DNA from: Flavobacterium cupreum
GTDB taxonomy: Bacteria; Bacteroidota; Bacteroidia; Flavobacteriales; Flavobacteriaceae
DNA: 64,000 nt
NCBI RefSeq assembly: GCF_003996965.1
Contig: NZ_QWDM01000014.1
Location: 62,001-126,000 of the forward strand
Direction: 5' to 3'
The notes below the pieces were generated by a model that saw only the letters and a list, made by a program, of their open reading frames with translations, did not search any database and was not told the origin of the DNA. A program made the position numbers and the translations under genes. Shown here one piece after another: positions 49,009 to 57,317 of this stretch. The first letter of the stretch is position 1; every line of letters begins with the position of its first letter.

Positions 49009-51174
49009 ATGATTAGTATTACCGAAAAAACATTACAAGACTTACAATTTCCAACCGTACTCGAAACCATTTCAGCTGGTTGCAATACCGACATTGGAAA
49101 GGAAAAAGCTTTACATATAACTCCGTTTAGAGACAAGGAAACTTTGATGCAGGCTTTGATGCAGACATCAGAATATGTTTCTTCGTTTCAGAATAATAAC
49201 GCAATTCCAAATCATGGTTTTGACGCGATAACGCACGAAATTAAATTCCTGGCCATAGAAGACAGTTTTCTGGAAGTAGGCAGTTTCAGGAAAATTGCGA
49301 CGCTTTCATCAACATCGAATTTCCTGCTGAATTTCCTTAAAAAATTTGATGATTATTATCCGAATTTAAATGTAAGGGCTTCAAGGGTAGAATATACAAA
49401 AGATATTGTGACGCTAATTGATGCCATTGTAGACAAATATGGCGAAATAAAAGACAACGCCTCACCTGCCCTTTTAAGCATTCGTCAAAATATGAATATC
49501 GTTCGCGGCAAAGTAAACCAAAGTTTCGGAGTTGCCCTTACTCACAATAATAGTCTTGGCTATTTAGACGATATAAAAGAAAGCTTTGTACAGAACCGCA
49601 GGGTTTTGGCGGTCCTGGCCATGTATCGCCGTAAAGTAAAAGGTTCTATTTTAGGAAGTTCCAAAACCGGAAGTATTGCCTATATTGAACCTGAGGCCAC
49701 TTTACAATATTCAAGAGAATTGGCAAATCTTGAATACGAAGAAAAAGAGGAAATTACGCGGATTTTAAAGCAACTATCCAATGCAATTCGTCCTTTTTTA
49801 CCGTTACTAATTGAATATCAGGAGTTTTTAAGTGATATTGATGTGGTGGCAGGAAAAGCAAAATACGCCAACAGAATCAATGGAATTCTGCCAACAATTA
49901 CGGAAGAAAGAAGATTATTCTTCAGGGAAGCCTATCATCCGATTTTGTACCTGAATAATAAGCAGAAAAACGAAATCACGCATCCGCAAACCATTGAATT
50001 AAAACAGGACAACCGAATCATTGTTATTTCAGGACCTAATGCGGGCGGAAAAACAATTTCGCTTAAAACAGTTGGTTTACTCCAGTTAATGTTACAATCC
50101 GGAATGCTGATTCCGGTACATGAACGAAGTGAAACTTTTCTTTTTGACAGAATTTTGACGGACATTGGAGATAATCAATCTATTGAAAACCATCTAAGTA
50201 CGTACAGCTATCGATTAAAAAACATGAATTATTTCCTGAAAAAGTGTAATAAAAAAACCATGTTTCTGATTGATGAATTTGGTACAGGATCTGATCCGGA
50301 ATTAGGTGGAGCCTTAGCAGAAATCTTTCTGGAAGAATTCTATCATCGTGAAGCTTTTGGAATTATCACGACGCATTATTCTAATCTGAAGATTCTCGCC
50401 AACGAACTTCCCTTTGCTACAAACGCCAATATGATGTTTGACGAAAAATCATTAGAACCGATGTATAAGCTGGCTCTTGGTCAGGCCGGAAGTTCTTTTA
50501 CATTTGAAGTGGCCTTGAAAAACGGCATTCCGTTTGGATTGATTAATCGTGCGAAAAAGAAAATTGAAGTCGGTAAAGTACGTTTTGATAAAACGATTGC
50601 AACCCTTCAGAAAGAACGTTCCAAGCTCGAAAAAACTTCTATCAACTTAAAAGAAGAAGAAACCCGGGCGCGTGAGGAAAGCAAGAAGATGGAAAACATC
50701 AATGTAAAAATTAAACAAAAACTGGAAAGCTATCAGGAATTGTACGACAGCAACCAAAAGACCATTTACATTGGACAAAAAATTGAAGACATCTCTGAAA
50801 AATATTTCAATAACAAAAACAAAAAAGAACTGATTGGCGAATTTTTGAAAATCATTGAAATTGAAAATTCAAAACGTAAAAAAGCAACTCCAAAAGAAGC
50901 AAAAGCGATAATCGAAAAGAAAAAAGAAGTTATTGCAGAAGTTACAGTTCAGGTGGAAGAAATTAGAAAAGAGAAAAAAGAAAAGAAACTCAAACCTGTA
51001 ATCGAAAAACCTAAACCAATTCTAAAAGTGGGTGACAGAGTAAGAATGCAGGATGGAAGATCGGTTGGAAGTATTGATTCCATAGAAAAAAATAAAGCAA
51101 CCGTAAACTACGGAATGTTTACTTCAAAAGTAAGCCTGGACGAATTAGAGTTTGTCGAAGCGGGTAAGAAGTAG
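49009..51174 (+). CDS. MutS2-family ATPase lacking the Smr nuclease domain
   Basis: A 721-residue MutS2-type protein. The N-terminal clamp/lever region (1-310) is followed by the ABC-type ATPase (about 330-500: Walker A ISGPNAGGKTIS, ENHLSTYS signature, Walker B MFLIDEFGTGSDPE, ITTHYSNLK), a long Lys/Glu-rich coiled coil (about 520-665) and a short C-terminal beta domain (about 672-716, VGDRVRMQDGRSVGSI). The Smr endonuclease domain that ends classical MutS2 (about 780 residues) is absent. It may act in rescue of collided ribosomes or on branched DNA; nuclease activity is not expected. Confidence 0.93.
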   Translation: MISITEKTLQDLQFPTVLETISAGCNTDIGKEKALHITPFRDKETLMQALMQTSEYVSSFQNNNAIPNHGFDAITHEIKFLAIEDSFLEVGSFRKIATLSSTSNFLLNFLKKFDDYYPNLNVRASRVEYTKDIVTLIDAIVDKYGEIKDNASPALLSIRQNMNIVRGKVNQSFGVALTHNNSLGYLDDIKESFVQNRRVLAVLAMYRRKVKGSILGSSKTGSIAYIEPEATLQYSRELANLEYEEKEEITRILKQLSNAIRPFLPLLIEYQEFLSDIDVVAGKAKYANRINGILPTITEERRLFFREAYHPILYLNNKQKNEITHPQTIELKQDNRIIVISGPNAGGKTISLKTVGLLQLMLQSGMLIPVHERSETFLFDRILTDIGDNQSIENHLSTYSYRLKNMNYFLKKCNKKTMFLIDEFGTGSDPELGGALAEIFLEEFYHREAFGIITTHYSNLKILANELPFATNANMMFDEKSLEPMYKLALGQAGSSFTFEVALKNGIPFGLINRAKKKIEVGKVRFDKTIATLQKERSKLEKTSINLKEEETRAREESKKMENINVKIKQKLESYQELYDSNQKTIYIGQKIEDISEKYFNNKNKKELIGEFLKIIEIENSKRKKATPKEAKAIIEKKKEVIAEVTVQVEEIRKEKKEKKLKPVIEKPKPILKVGDRVRMQDGRSVGSIDSIEKNKATVNYGMFTSKVSLDELEFVEAGKK

Positions 51175-51384
51175 TTTTCAGTTTTGAGTCGCAGTTTTTG
51201 AGTTTTAAAATTGGGAAAATTGGGTAAAATTAAAATAAAAGCGATTTAAACAAGCATCTGCTTGAGAACTATAAACGAATTTGTAAAATTTAAAAAAATC
51301 GCTTAAAACTTATTTATGAAGGTTGTTTTTGATTTGTAAAATCTATGCAAAAAACTATTTTTATAAACAAAACAAATAGTTTTG

Positions 51385-51411
51385 AAAAAGCTTTTTTAAT
51401 AAAGCTTTTTT
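51385..51411 (+). terminator. Likely terminator of mutS2
   Basis: AAAAAGCTTT and AAAGCTTTTTT can form an A/T-rich stem with a T tail, preceded by a second dyad at 51351-51383. It lies about 210 bases after the mutS2 stop, with no other candidate in between. Confidence 0.5.
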
Positions 51412-51436
51412 ATTTGATGGAAAGATCTGCGCAATC

Positions 51437-51538
51437 TTGTCATTTCGACGAAGGAGAAATCACAAACGTAATTCGACAAAGACTGATGATTTTTTTTATG
51501 GAATAAATGGTGTGATTTCTCCTTCGTCGAAATGACAA
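51437..51538. repeat. Palindromic GTCATTTCGA-family element, copy B (perfect 28-bp arms)
   Basis: Arm 51437-51464 reads TTGTCATTTCGACGAAGGAG then AAATCACA. The arm at 51511-51538 is its exact reverse complement. The 46-base centre contains ATTCGACAAAGACTG. It is related to copies A and C, but the arm sequence differs (GACGAAGGAG where C has GAGGAACGAG), and both arms differ together. Confidence 0.9.
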
Positions 51539-51585
51539 ACCATGCACACTAGCTTTGAAAAAACCTCGAAAACTTAAATTCAAAA

Positions 51586-51999
51586 ATGAAAGATCTTCCA
51601 AAAAACAAAAAAATAATCCTTTTCGACGGAGTCTGCAATTTATGTAATGGCGCCGTTCAGTTTATCATCAAACATGATAAAAAAGACACTTTTAGGTTTC
51701 TAGCACTGCAATCGGAATTGGGAATTGAAATTTGTCGGTATATAGGTGTTGATCAAAATAAAATTGACAGTATTATTTTGTATCATCCGGGAATTGCTTA
51801 TTATTACAAATCTTCCGCTGTTCTTGAAATAGGAAAAGATCTGGGTGGAATTTATAGTTTAGCTTCCGTCTTTAAAATTTTTCCGGAAAGGTTTCGAAAT
51901 TACATTTACGATTATATTGCTAAAAATCGATACAAATGGTATGGTAAAAAAGAAAGCTGCATGATTCCTACTCCGGAACTGAAGGCAAAATTTCTTTAA
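51586..51999 (+). CDS. DCC-family thiol-disulfide oxidoreductase-like protein
   Basis: A 137-residue protein of the DUF393/DCC group. The name-giving motif is DGVCNLC (FDGVCNLCNGAVQFII, about 14-29), with a thioredoxin-like CxxC, followed by RFLALQSELG and a C-terminal RYKWYGKKESCMIPTP. Members are predicted redox proteins of uncertain substrate. It is monocistronic and sits between two palindromic repeat copies. Confidence 0.92.
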   Translation: MKDLPKNKKIILFDGVCNLCNGAVQFIIKHDKKDTFRFLALQSELGIEICRYIGVDQNKIDSIILYHPGIAYYYKSSAVLEIGKDLGGIYSLASVFKIFPERFRNYIYDYIAKNRYKWYGKKESCMIPTPELKAKFL

Positions 52000-52046
52000 T
52001 TCCAATTTTTTTAAAAATTCCAAATTCCAATTCTTCAACGCGATAT

Positions 52047-52146
52047 TGTCATTTCGAGGAACGAGAAATCTTCGCAAGAAGCCTGAAAAAGATTTGATTT
52101 TTGTTGCGGAATTATTCACTAAGATTTCTCGTTCCTCGAAATGACA
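52047..52146. repeat. Palindromic GTCATTTCGA-family element, copy C (perfect 26-bp arms)
   Basis: Arm 52047-52072 reads TGTCATTTCGAGGAACGAGA then AATCTT. The arm at 52121-52146 is its exact reverse complement. The centre of 48 bases begins CGCAAGAAGC and shares GAAAAAGATTTGATT-like words with copy A. Confidence 0.9.
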
Positions 52147-52233
52147 TACTAAACGAAAATATTATTTTGAAAACCTTTTGTGGCGGGATTAGCTTCTAAA
52201 ATTTAGGCCTGCTAAGTTTTGTATTTACAACAA

Positions 52234-52276
52234 AAAATCCCAAATTCAACTGATTACAATTGGAATTTGGGATTTT
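52234..52276 (-). terminator. Terminator of ettA
   Basis: AAAATCCCAAATTC (52234-52247) and GAATTTGGGATTTT (52263-52276) are perfect 14-bp arms with a 15-base loop. On the minus strand it is followed by TTGTTG. It lies 25 bases after the ettA stop. Confidence 0.9.
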
Positions 52277-52301
52277 AAAAATTGAAATTTATTAGAAATT
52301 A

Positions 52302-53993
52302 TTATCTAATTAACTTTCTGTATTTCAAACGTTTTGGAGTTAAATCACCACCCAAACGTTTCTTTTTATTTTCTTCATATTCAGAAAAACCACCTTCGAA
52401 ATAATATACTTCAGAATCTCCTTCGAAAGCTAAAATGTGCGTACAAATTCTGTCTAAGAACCATCTGTCGTGCGAAATAATTACGGCACAACCAGCAAAA
52501 TTTTCCAAACCTTCTTCTAGTGCACGAAGTGTGTTTACATCCAAATCATTCGTTGGCTCATCCAGCAAAAGTACATTTCCTTCTTCTTTCAATGTCATTG
52601 CAAGGTGCAAACGGTTACGTTCTCCTCCAGATAACATGGATACTTTTTTATTTTGCTCGCCGCCACCAAAATTGAAACGTGATAAATAAGCTCTTGAATT
52701 CACTTGTTTTCCACCCATCATGATTAATTCCTGACCATCGGCAAAGTTTTCCCAAATCGATTTATTTGGATCTATATTAGAGTGTGACTGATCTACGTAA
52801 GCGATTTTTACTGTTTCTCCCACTGAAAATTCTCCGCTGTCTGTTTTTTGCTCTCCCATGATCATTTTGAAAATGGTAGATTTACCGGCACCGTTTGGTC
52901 CGATAATTCCAACAATTCCGGCTTGTGGTAAAGTGAAGTTCAAATTATCGTACAACAATTTCTCTCCAAAAGCTTTTGCTACATTTTTTGCCTCGATAAC
53001 ATTTGTTCCTAAACGCGGACCATTCGGGATGTAAATTTCCAGATTTTCATCCAGTTGTTTTTGGTCTTCGTTCAATAATTTATCGTAATTCTGTAAACGC
53101 GCTTTTTGTTTTGTCTGACGTCCTTTCGCTCCCTGACGAACCCAGTCCAGCTCACGTTCTAAAGTTTTTCTGCGTTTAGAAGCTACTTTCTCTTCCTGTG
53201 CCATACGGCTTGATTTTTGGTCTAACCAGGAAGAATAATTTCCTTTCCACGGAATACCTTCTCCTCTGTCCAGCTCTAAAATCCAGCCTGCCACATTATC
53301 AAGGAAATACCTGTCGTGCGTTACCGCAATTACAGTTCCTGCGTATTGTGCCAAATGCTGCTCTAACCAAAGTACAGACTCCGCATCAAGGTGGTTGGTA
53401 GGCTCATCCAAAAGCAATACATCCGGTTGTTGCAATAACAAACGGCATAAAGCAACACGACGACGCTCTCCTCCTGAAAGGTTTTTAATAGGCGTATCAC
53501 CTTCCGGAGTACGCAACGCATCCATTGCAATTTCTAATTTGGTATCGATTTCCCAGGCACCAAGAGCGTCAATTTTGTCTTGTAAAGCGGCCTGACGATC
53601 CATCAATTTGTCCATTTTGTCCTGATCTTCGTAATTTTCAGGAAGACCAAATAAATCATTAATTTGATTGTACTCTTCTAAAACTGCCATAGTTTCAGCA
53701 GCTCCTTCACGCACAATTTCGATAACGGTCTTAGAATCATCCAGAATTGGTTCCTGCTCTAAATAACCTACAGTGTAACCAGGCTGAAAAACAACATCTC
53801 CCTGAAAATTTTTATCAACTCCTGCAATGATTTTTAATAAAGAAGATTTTCCTGAACCGTTAAGTCCAAGAATACCAATTTTTGCACCGTAAAAGAAACT
53901 CAGGTAAATATTCTTAAGAACCGGTTTATCTGCTCCCTGATAGGTTTTGCTCAATTTCTGCATTGAGAAAATTACTTTCTTATCGTCTGACAT
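52302..53993 (-). CDS. ettA: Energy-dependent translational throttle protein EttA (ABC-F)
   Basis: A soluble ABC-F protein of 563 residues that binds the ribosomal E site and gates the start of elongation according to ATP level. Two ATPase modules are seen: first Walker A GLNGSGKSS (43-51) with LSGGERRRVAL and LLDEPTNHLD, second Walker A GPNGAGKST (about 354-362) with SGGERNRLHLA and LLDEPTNDLD. Between them lies the P-site tRNA-interaction linker with its Lys/Arg-rich SKRRKTLERELDWVRQGAKG. No membrane part, as expected. Confidence 0.96.
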   Translation of the reverse strand: MSDDKKVIFSMQKLSKTYQGADKPVLKNIYLSFFYGAKIGILGLNGSGKSSLLKIIAGVDKNFQGDVVFQPGYTVGYLEQEPILDDSKTVIEIVREGAAETMAVLEEYNQINDLFGLPENYEDQDKMDKLMDRQAALQDKIDALGAWEIDTKLEIAMDALRTPEGDTPIKNLSGGERRRVALCRLLLQQPDVLLLDEPTNHLDAESVLWLEQHLAQYAGTVIAVTHDRYFLDNVAGWILELDRGEGIPWKGNYSSWLDQKSSRMAQEEKVASKRRKTLERELDWVRQGAKGRQTKQKARLQNYDKLLNEDQKQLDENLEIYIPNGPRLGTNVIEAKNVAKAFGEKLLYDNLNFTLPQAGIVGIIGPNGAGKSTIFKMIMGEQKTDSGEFSVGETVKIAYVDQSHSNIDPNKSIWENFADGQELIMMGGKQVNSRAYLSRFNFGGGEQNKKVSMLSGGERNRLHLAMTLKEEGNVLLLDEPTNDLDVNTLRALEEGLENFAGCAVIISHDRWFLDRICTHILAFEGDSEVYYFEGGFSEYEENKKKRLGGDLTPKRLKYRKLIR

Positions 53994-54025
53994 ATTATGT
54001 TTATTGTTATTAGTTTATTGTTAAA

Positions 54026-54414
54026 TTATTTAAATTTAAGTCCTTTGATTTCACAATTCCTTAAATAATTCATCATCGCTCCTATTTTATTTTTTTCTAT
54101 TTGAGTCATTTCATTTAATCTCAAGTGTTGTTCTTCTGAAATCAACTTTCTATCAAAAGCGCTGTAGGATTGCGATTTTACCACCCCGGCTGAACCTTTT
54201 GCAATACTCAAAAATTGGATAAATTCTCTATTTCCATTTCTTTCAAAACCTTCTGTAATATTATCCATTACAGATCCTGAACTTCTGTCGATTTGATCTT
54301 TTAGTGAATAATTTGTTTTTAAAGTTGTTGTTTGAATCAATAACTCAACATATTGACATAATTCTCTAGCTTTTTGCCAATTTCTAAATCTTCAAATTTA
54401 TTTATTTTCGCCAC
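54026..54414 (-). pseudogene. Four-helix-bundle (23S rRNA IVP-like) gene broken by a one-base deletion
   Basis: The downstream part (54026-54340, 104 codons in frame from a TTG) encodes most of a four-helix-bundle protein of the TIGR02436/IVP type, with SLKDQIDRSSGSVMDNI and EGFERNGNREFIQFLSIA. The missing N terminus is upstream in another frame: from GTG at 54414 the codons read VAKINKFEDLEI, then the frame breaks at 54379-54380, where the family's conserved EIWQKARELC would need one more base. With that base restored the frame continues WQKARELCQYVELLIQ into the ORF. Several substitutions in the normally conserved GELKSQLYRALD stretch (here GVVKSQSYSAFD) also suggest decay. Confidence 0.8.
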
Positions 54415-54444
54415 AACAACAAACTACAAACTATAAACAACAAA

Positions 54445-54627
54445 CTAAACTCTCCCTTTCAACGCATTAAAAACCCATGCATTAGCAAAAAAGCCAACAC
54501 CAACAGCGACAAATCCCCAGCCTGAAACATCTCTGTATCTAAAAGCTCCAAGACCTATAAGTAACAATCCCATAAGTACCATTATAAAAGTAGCCCATCC
54601 TAAAACGGTATTTTTATTCATTCCCAT
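54445..54627 (-). CDS. Small two-helix membrane protein (CAL67264-like)
   Basis: A 60-residue protein made of two membrane helices (about 10-27 LGWATFIMVLMGLLLIGL and about 36-54 GWGFVAVGVGFFANAWVF) around a short RYRDVS turn, ending in a positive NALKGRV. It resembles the small CAL67264-type membrane proteins of Flavobacteriaceae; the name is from memory and no function is known. It is collinear with holA upstream and the broken four-helix-bundle gene downstream. Confidence 0.8.
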   Translation of the reverse strand: MGMNKNTVLGWATFIMVLMGLLLIGLGAFRYRDVSGWGFVAVGVGFFANAWVFNALKGRV

Positions 54628-54695
54628 AATTGATTAATTAATTTTTGATGTCATTTATTTTTTTCGGAAATGCAAATATCGTGAATTTTCACGGC

Positions 54696-55700
54696 TTAAT
54701 TAAATATTTTGTACAGCATTTCTTTTAACAAGTCCGATTGCGATAATGCGTTAGCGCCGACTCCTTTACTTTTTACATCAATATCACGTAGTGCACCCAC
54801 AATCTGACTCACTTTTCGCATTGGATAATTCTTTACCGCCAAATCGTATTCCTTTAAAAAATAAGGATTTACGCCAATTGCTGCAGCGACATTCTTAGGG
54901 TTTTTATCTTTAAGTCCGTGGTATTTCAAAAGCTGGATGAAAAATCCGAAGACTAGTCCTGTTGTCATTACCAACGGGTATTCTTTGGGATTATGTGCAA
55001 AATTTTCAGCAATTTTATAGGCTCTCAATTGATTTCTTTCGCCGATTGCCTTACGAAGTTCAAAGACATTATAGTCCTTACTGAAACCTATATTCTCTTC
55101 GATATGATTGGGTGTAATCATAGTTCCCTGAGGCAAAATAATCTGTAATTTTTCAAGTTCATTATTAATTTTACTTAAATCAGTGCCTAAAAATTCAACT
55201 AACATTGCGTTAGCTTTGGGATCAATGGTATATTTTTTTCCGGCAAGTACCCGTTTGATCCAGTCCCCTACCTGGTTTTCGTATAGTTTTTTACTTTCAT
55301 AAATTACTCCTTTTTGAGCAAGCAGCTTGGTGACTTTTTTACGTTTATCAAGCGTTTTGTATTTATAACAAAAAACCAAAACCGTAGTTTCCATTGGGTT
55401 ATTTACGTAAGACTCAATTTTATCAATGGTTCTGGACAAATCCTGTGCTTCTTTTACGATAACAACCTGGCGATCCGCCATCATGGGATAGCGTTTGGCC
55501 GTAGAAACGATATCTTCTACAGAAACATCCCTTCCATATAAAACGGTCTGATTAAATCCTTTTTCTTCTTCTGAAAGTACATTCTGTTCTATATATTCAG
55601 ACAGTTTATCTATATAATAAGGTTCTTCCCCCATTAAAAAATAAATCGGTTTTATATTTCCGGCTTTGATATCGTTAACAATTTTTACAACTTCGTCCAT
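54696..55700 (-). CDS. holA: DNA polymerase III delta subunit HolA
   Basis: The clamp-loader delta subunit that opens the beta clamp. The 334 residues match HolA. Evidence: the N-terminal part KPIYFLMGEEPYYIDKLSEY (about 17-36), FNQTVLYGRDVSVEDIVSTA and YPMMADRQVVIVKEAQDL, then LVFCYKYKTLDKRKK and the helical collar with NVFELRKAIGERN. It is divergent from the HsdR-N-like gene, with a GTTTCAGGTTT hairpin between. Confidence 0.94.
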   Translation of the reverse strand: MDEVVKIVNDIKAGNIKPIYFLMGEEPYYIDKLSEYIEQNVLSEEEKGFNQTVLYGRDVSVEDIVSTAKRYPMMADRQVVIVKEAQDLSRTIDKIESYVNNPMETTVLVFCYKYKTLDKRKKVTKLLAQKGVIYESKKLYENQVGDWIKRVLAGKKYTIDPKANAMLVEFLGTDLSKINNELEKLQIILPQGTMITPNHIEENIGFSKDYNVFELRKAIGERNQLRAYKIAENFAHNPKEYPLVMTTGLVFGFFIQLLKYHGLKDKNPKNVAAAIGVNPYFLKEYDLAVKNYPMRKVSQIVGALRDIDVKSKGVGANALSQSDLLKEMLYKIFN

Positions 55701-55707
55701 TAAAATT

Positions 55708-55770
55708 TTGTTTCAGGTTTAAAGTTTCAGGTGCTTGCTTCAATAACTTGAAACTTTAAACCTAAAACTT
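55708..55770. repeat. GTTTCAGGTTTAAAGTTTCAGG hairpin between holA and the HsdR-N-like gene
   Basis: Arm 55710-55731 (GTTTCAGGTTTAAAG, TTTCAGG) faces arm 55747-55768 (CTTGAAACTTTAAACC, TAAAAC). The 15-base loop is GC-poor. It belongs to the family at 3832-4007 and 58988-59039. Confidence 0.65.
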
Positions 55771-55783
55771 AAAACCATTTTTA

Positions 55784-55791
55784 TATTTTTG
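55784..55791 (+). promoter_or_regulatory. -7 box 4 bases upstream of the HsdR-N-like ATG
   Basis: TATTTTTG followed by CTTT and ATG at 55796. No -33 TTG in the expected place. Confidence 0.4.
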
Positions 55792-55795
55792 CTTT

Positions 55796-56245
55796 ATGCT
55801 TAGATTAAATTTCCCTACTTATACTTTCCGATTCAAAAATAGCGAAAATAAAGTGTCTATTTTTGATGAAATCAGGAAAAAATTTATCATTCTCACCCCG
55901 GAAGAATGGGTTCGTCAGCATGTTGTTCATTATTTAATGAATGAAAAAAAATACCCAAAATCTTTGATAAACGTAGAGAAGGTTCTTACGGTCAACGGAT
56001 TACGAAAAAGGTATGATGTTGTTGTGTTTAATCCTGATGGTTCTATACATATATTAGTAGAATGTAAAGCTCCTGAAGTACGGATTTCACAGGCAACTTT
56101 TGACCAGATTGCCCGTTATAACATGACAATGAAGGCACGATTTTTGAATGTCACCAACGGTCTGAATCACTTTTATTGCCAAATGGATTTTGAAAACGAA
56201 AAATATCAGTTTTTACAGTCGCTACCGGATTACAGGCAAGTTTAA
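55796..56245 (+). CDS. HsdR-N-type (type I restriction-like) nuclease-fold protein
   Basis: A 149-residue protein resembling the HSDR_N_2 domain of type I restriction R subunits but standing alone. The PD-(D/E)xK-type core is RYDVVVFNPDGSIHILVECK (about 72-91; Asp in YDVVVF, Glu-Lys in VECKAP) and the Gln of ISQATFDQIARYN follows. Helicase, HsdM and HsdS are absent nearby. It lies 20 bp upstream of a glycosyltransferase gene and probably heads a two-gene transcript. A DNA-related role is suggested by fold only. Confidence 0.9.
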   Translation: MLRLNFPTYTFRFKNSENKVSIFDEIRKKFIILTPEEWVRQHVVHYLMNEKKYPKSLINVEKVLTVNGLRKRYDVVVFNPDGSIHILVECKAPEVRISQATFDQIARYNMTMKARFLNVTNGLNHFYCQMDFENEKYQFLQSLPDYRQV

Positions 56246-56265
56246 TAAATTATAAAAAAATACTT

Positions 56266-57285
56266 TTGGATAAAATAGCAGTCGTCATTTTAAATTGGAA
56301 CGGGGTAAAATTGTTAGAGCAATTTTTACCTTCTGTAATTCAGTTTTCAGCAGAGGCCACCATATATGTTGCGGATAACGCATCAACAGACGATTCTGTA
56401 AATTTCGTCAAAGAAAATTTTCCTACGATTAAAATTGTAGAAAACAGCGGTAATCATGGCTTTGCAAAAGGCTACAATGATGCTTTACAACATATCGATG
56501 CCGAAATTTATGCTTTGGTTAATTCTGATATTGAAGTAACGGAAAATTGGCTACAACCTATTATTGAAACCTTTGCTCTTGAAAATCAAACTGCCATTAT
56601 ACAGCCTAAAATTCTAGATTTCAAAAATAAGGAATACTTTGAATATGCCGGTGCAGCAGGCGGTTTTATCGATAAATACGGATACCCTTACTGCCGTGGA
56701 AGAATTTTTGAAACGATTGAAAAAGACAACGGCCAATATGATGATCATTGTGAATTATCATGGGCTTCCGGTGCCTGCTTTTTTATAAGAAAACAGGTGT
56801 ATCACGAATTGGGAGGTTTTGATGAAACTTTTTTTGCCCATCAGGAGGAAATCGATTTGTGCTGGCGTGCCCTCAATGAGGGTTACATAATTAAATACAA
56901 TTCACAATCAACTGTTTATCATGTTGGAGGAGCCACTTTACAGCATGGAAATCCGAAAAAAACATATTTGAATTTCAGGAATTCGTTATTAATGCTTGTT
57001 AAAAATCTTCCAAAAAAACGAATGTTTTTTGTTATTTTCACGCGAATGATTCTGGACGGAATTGCAGCGATGCGTTTTGTAACACAGGGAAAATTCCGGC
57101 ATACTTTTGCCATTTTGAAAGCACATTTTTCATTTTATTGCATATCTTTAAAATATATAAGAAAAAGAAAAGATTTTCAGATACAACAATACTATACCGT
57201 AAAAAGTATCGTTTACTTGTATTACATAAAGAAACTGACGGTATTTAAAGAAATCTTTAACAGAATTCAAAATATTAAAAACTAA
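56266..57285 (+). CDS. Family 2 glycosyltransferase
   Basis: A 339-residue GT-A fold glycosyltransferase. IAVVILNWNGVKLLEQFLPS opens the Rossmann part, VADNASTDDSV and the LVNSDIEV metal motif (DxD-like NSD) follow, then GGFDETFFAHQEEIDLCWR and the acceptor region VYHVGGATLQHGN. It most resembles rhamnosyl-type GT2 enzymes of cell-surface glycan synthesis. The start is TTG at 56266, since no ATG precedes the first strand. That TTG lies inside a TACTTTTG string. A membrane-associated helix may lie near the C terminus. Confidence 0.93.
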   Translation: MDKIAVVILNWNGVKLLEQFLPSVIQFSAEATIYVADNASTDDSVNFVKENFPTIKIVENSGNHGFAKGYNDALQHIDAEIYALVNSDIEVTENWLQPIIETFALENQTAIIQPKILDFKNKEYFEYAGAAGGFIDKYGYPYCRGRIFETIEKDNGQYDDHCELSWASGACFFIRKQVYHELGGFDETFFAHQEEIDLCWRALNEGYIIKYNSQSTVYHVGGATLQHGNPKKTYLNFRNSLLMLVKNLPKKRMFFVIFTRMILDGIAAMRFVTQGKFRHTFAILKAHFSFYCISLKYIRKRKDFQIQQYYTVKSIVYLYYIKKLTVFKEIFNRIQNIKN

Positions 57286-57290
57286 ATTTG
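57283..57290 (+). promoter_or_regulatory. -7 box upstream of the OmpA-family gene
   Basis: TAAATTTG overlaps the stop codon of the glycosyltransferase gene and lies 27 bases before the ATG at 57318. No -33 TTG is seen. Confidence 0.45.
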
Positions 57291-57317
57291 TAATCAACGT
57301 CTAATTAAATTAAAATT

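Larger units (their letters stand above)
51175..51585. other. 411-bp spacer between mutS2 and the DCC-protein gene
   Basis: No convincing ORF. From the left it holds a GTCGCAGTTTTTGAG phrase (51188-51202), an AT-rich stretch, the dyad AAAACTATTT/AAATAGTTTT (51351-51383), a likely terminator (51385-51411), and repeat copy B (51437-51538). Confidence 0.6.

Noticed and set aside
54026..54340. Intact 104-residue gene starting at TTG 54340
   Set aside because: The conserved family N terminus lies upstream in a shifted frame, so this is better read as part of a broken gene.
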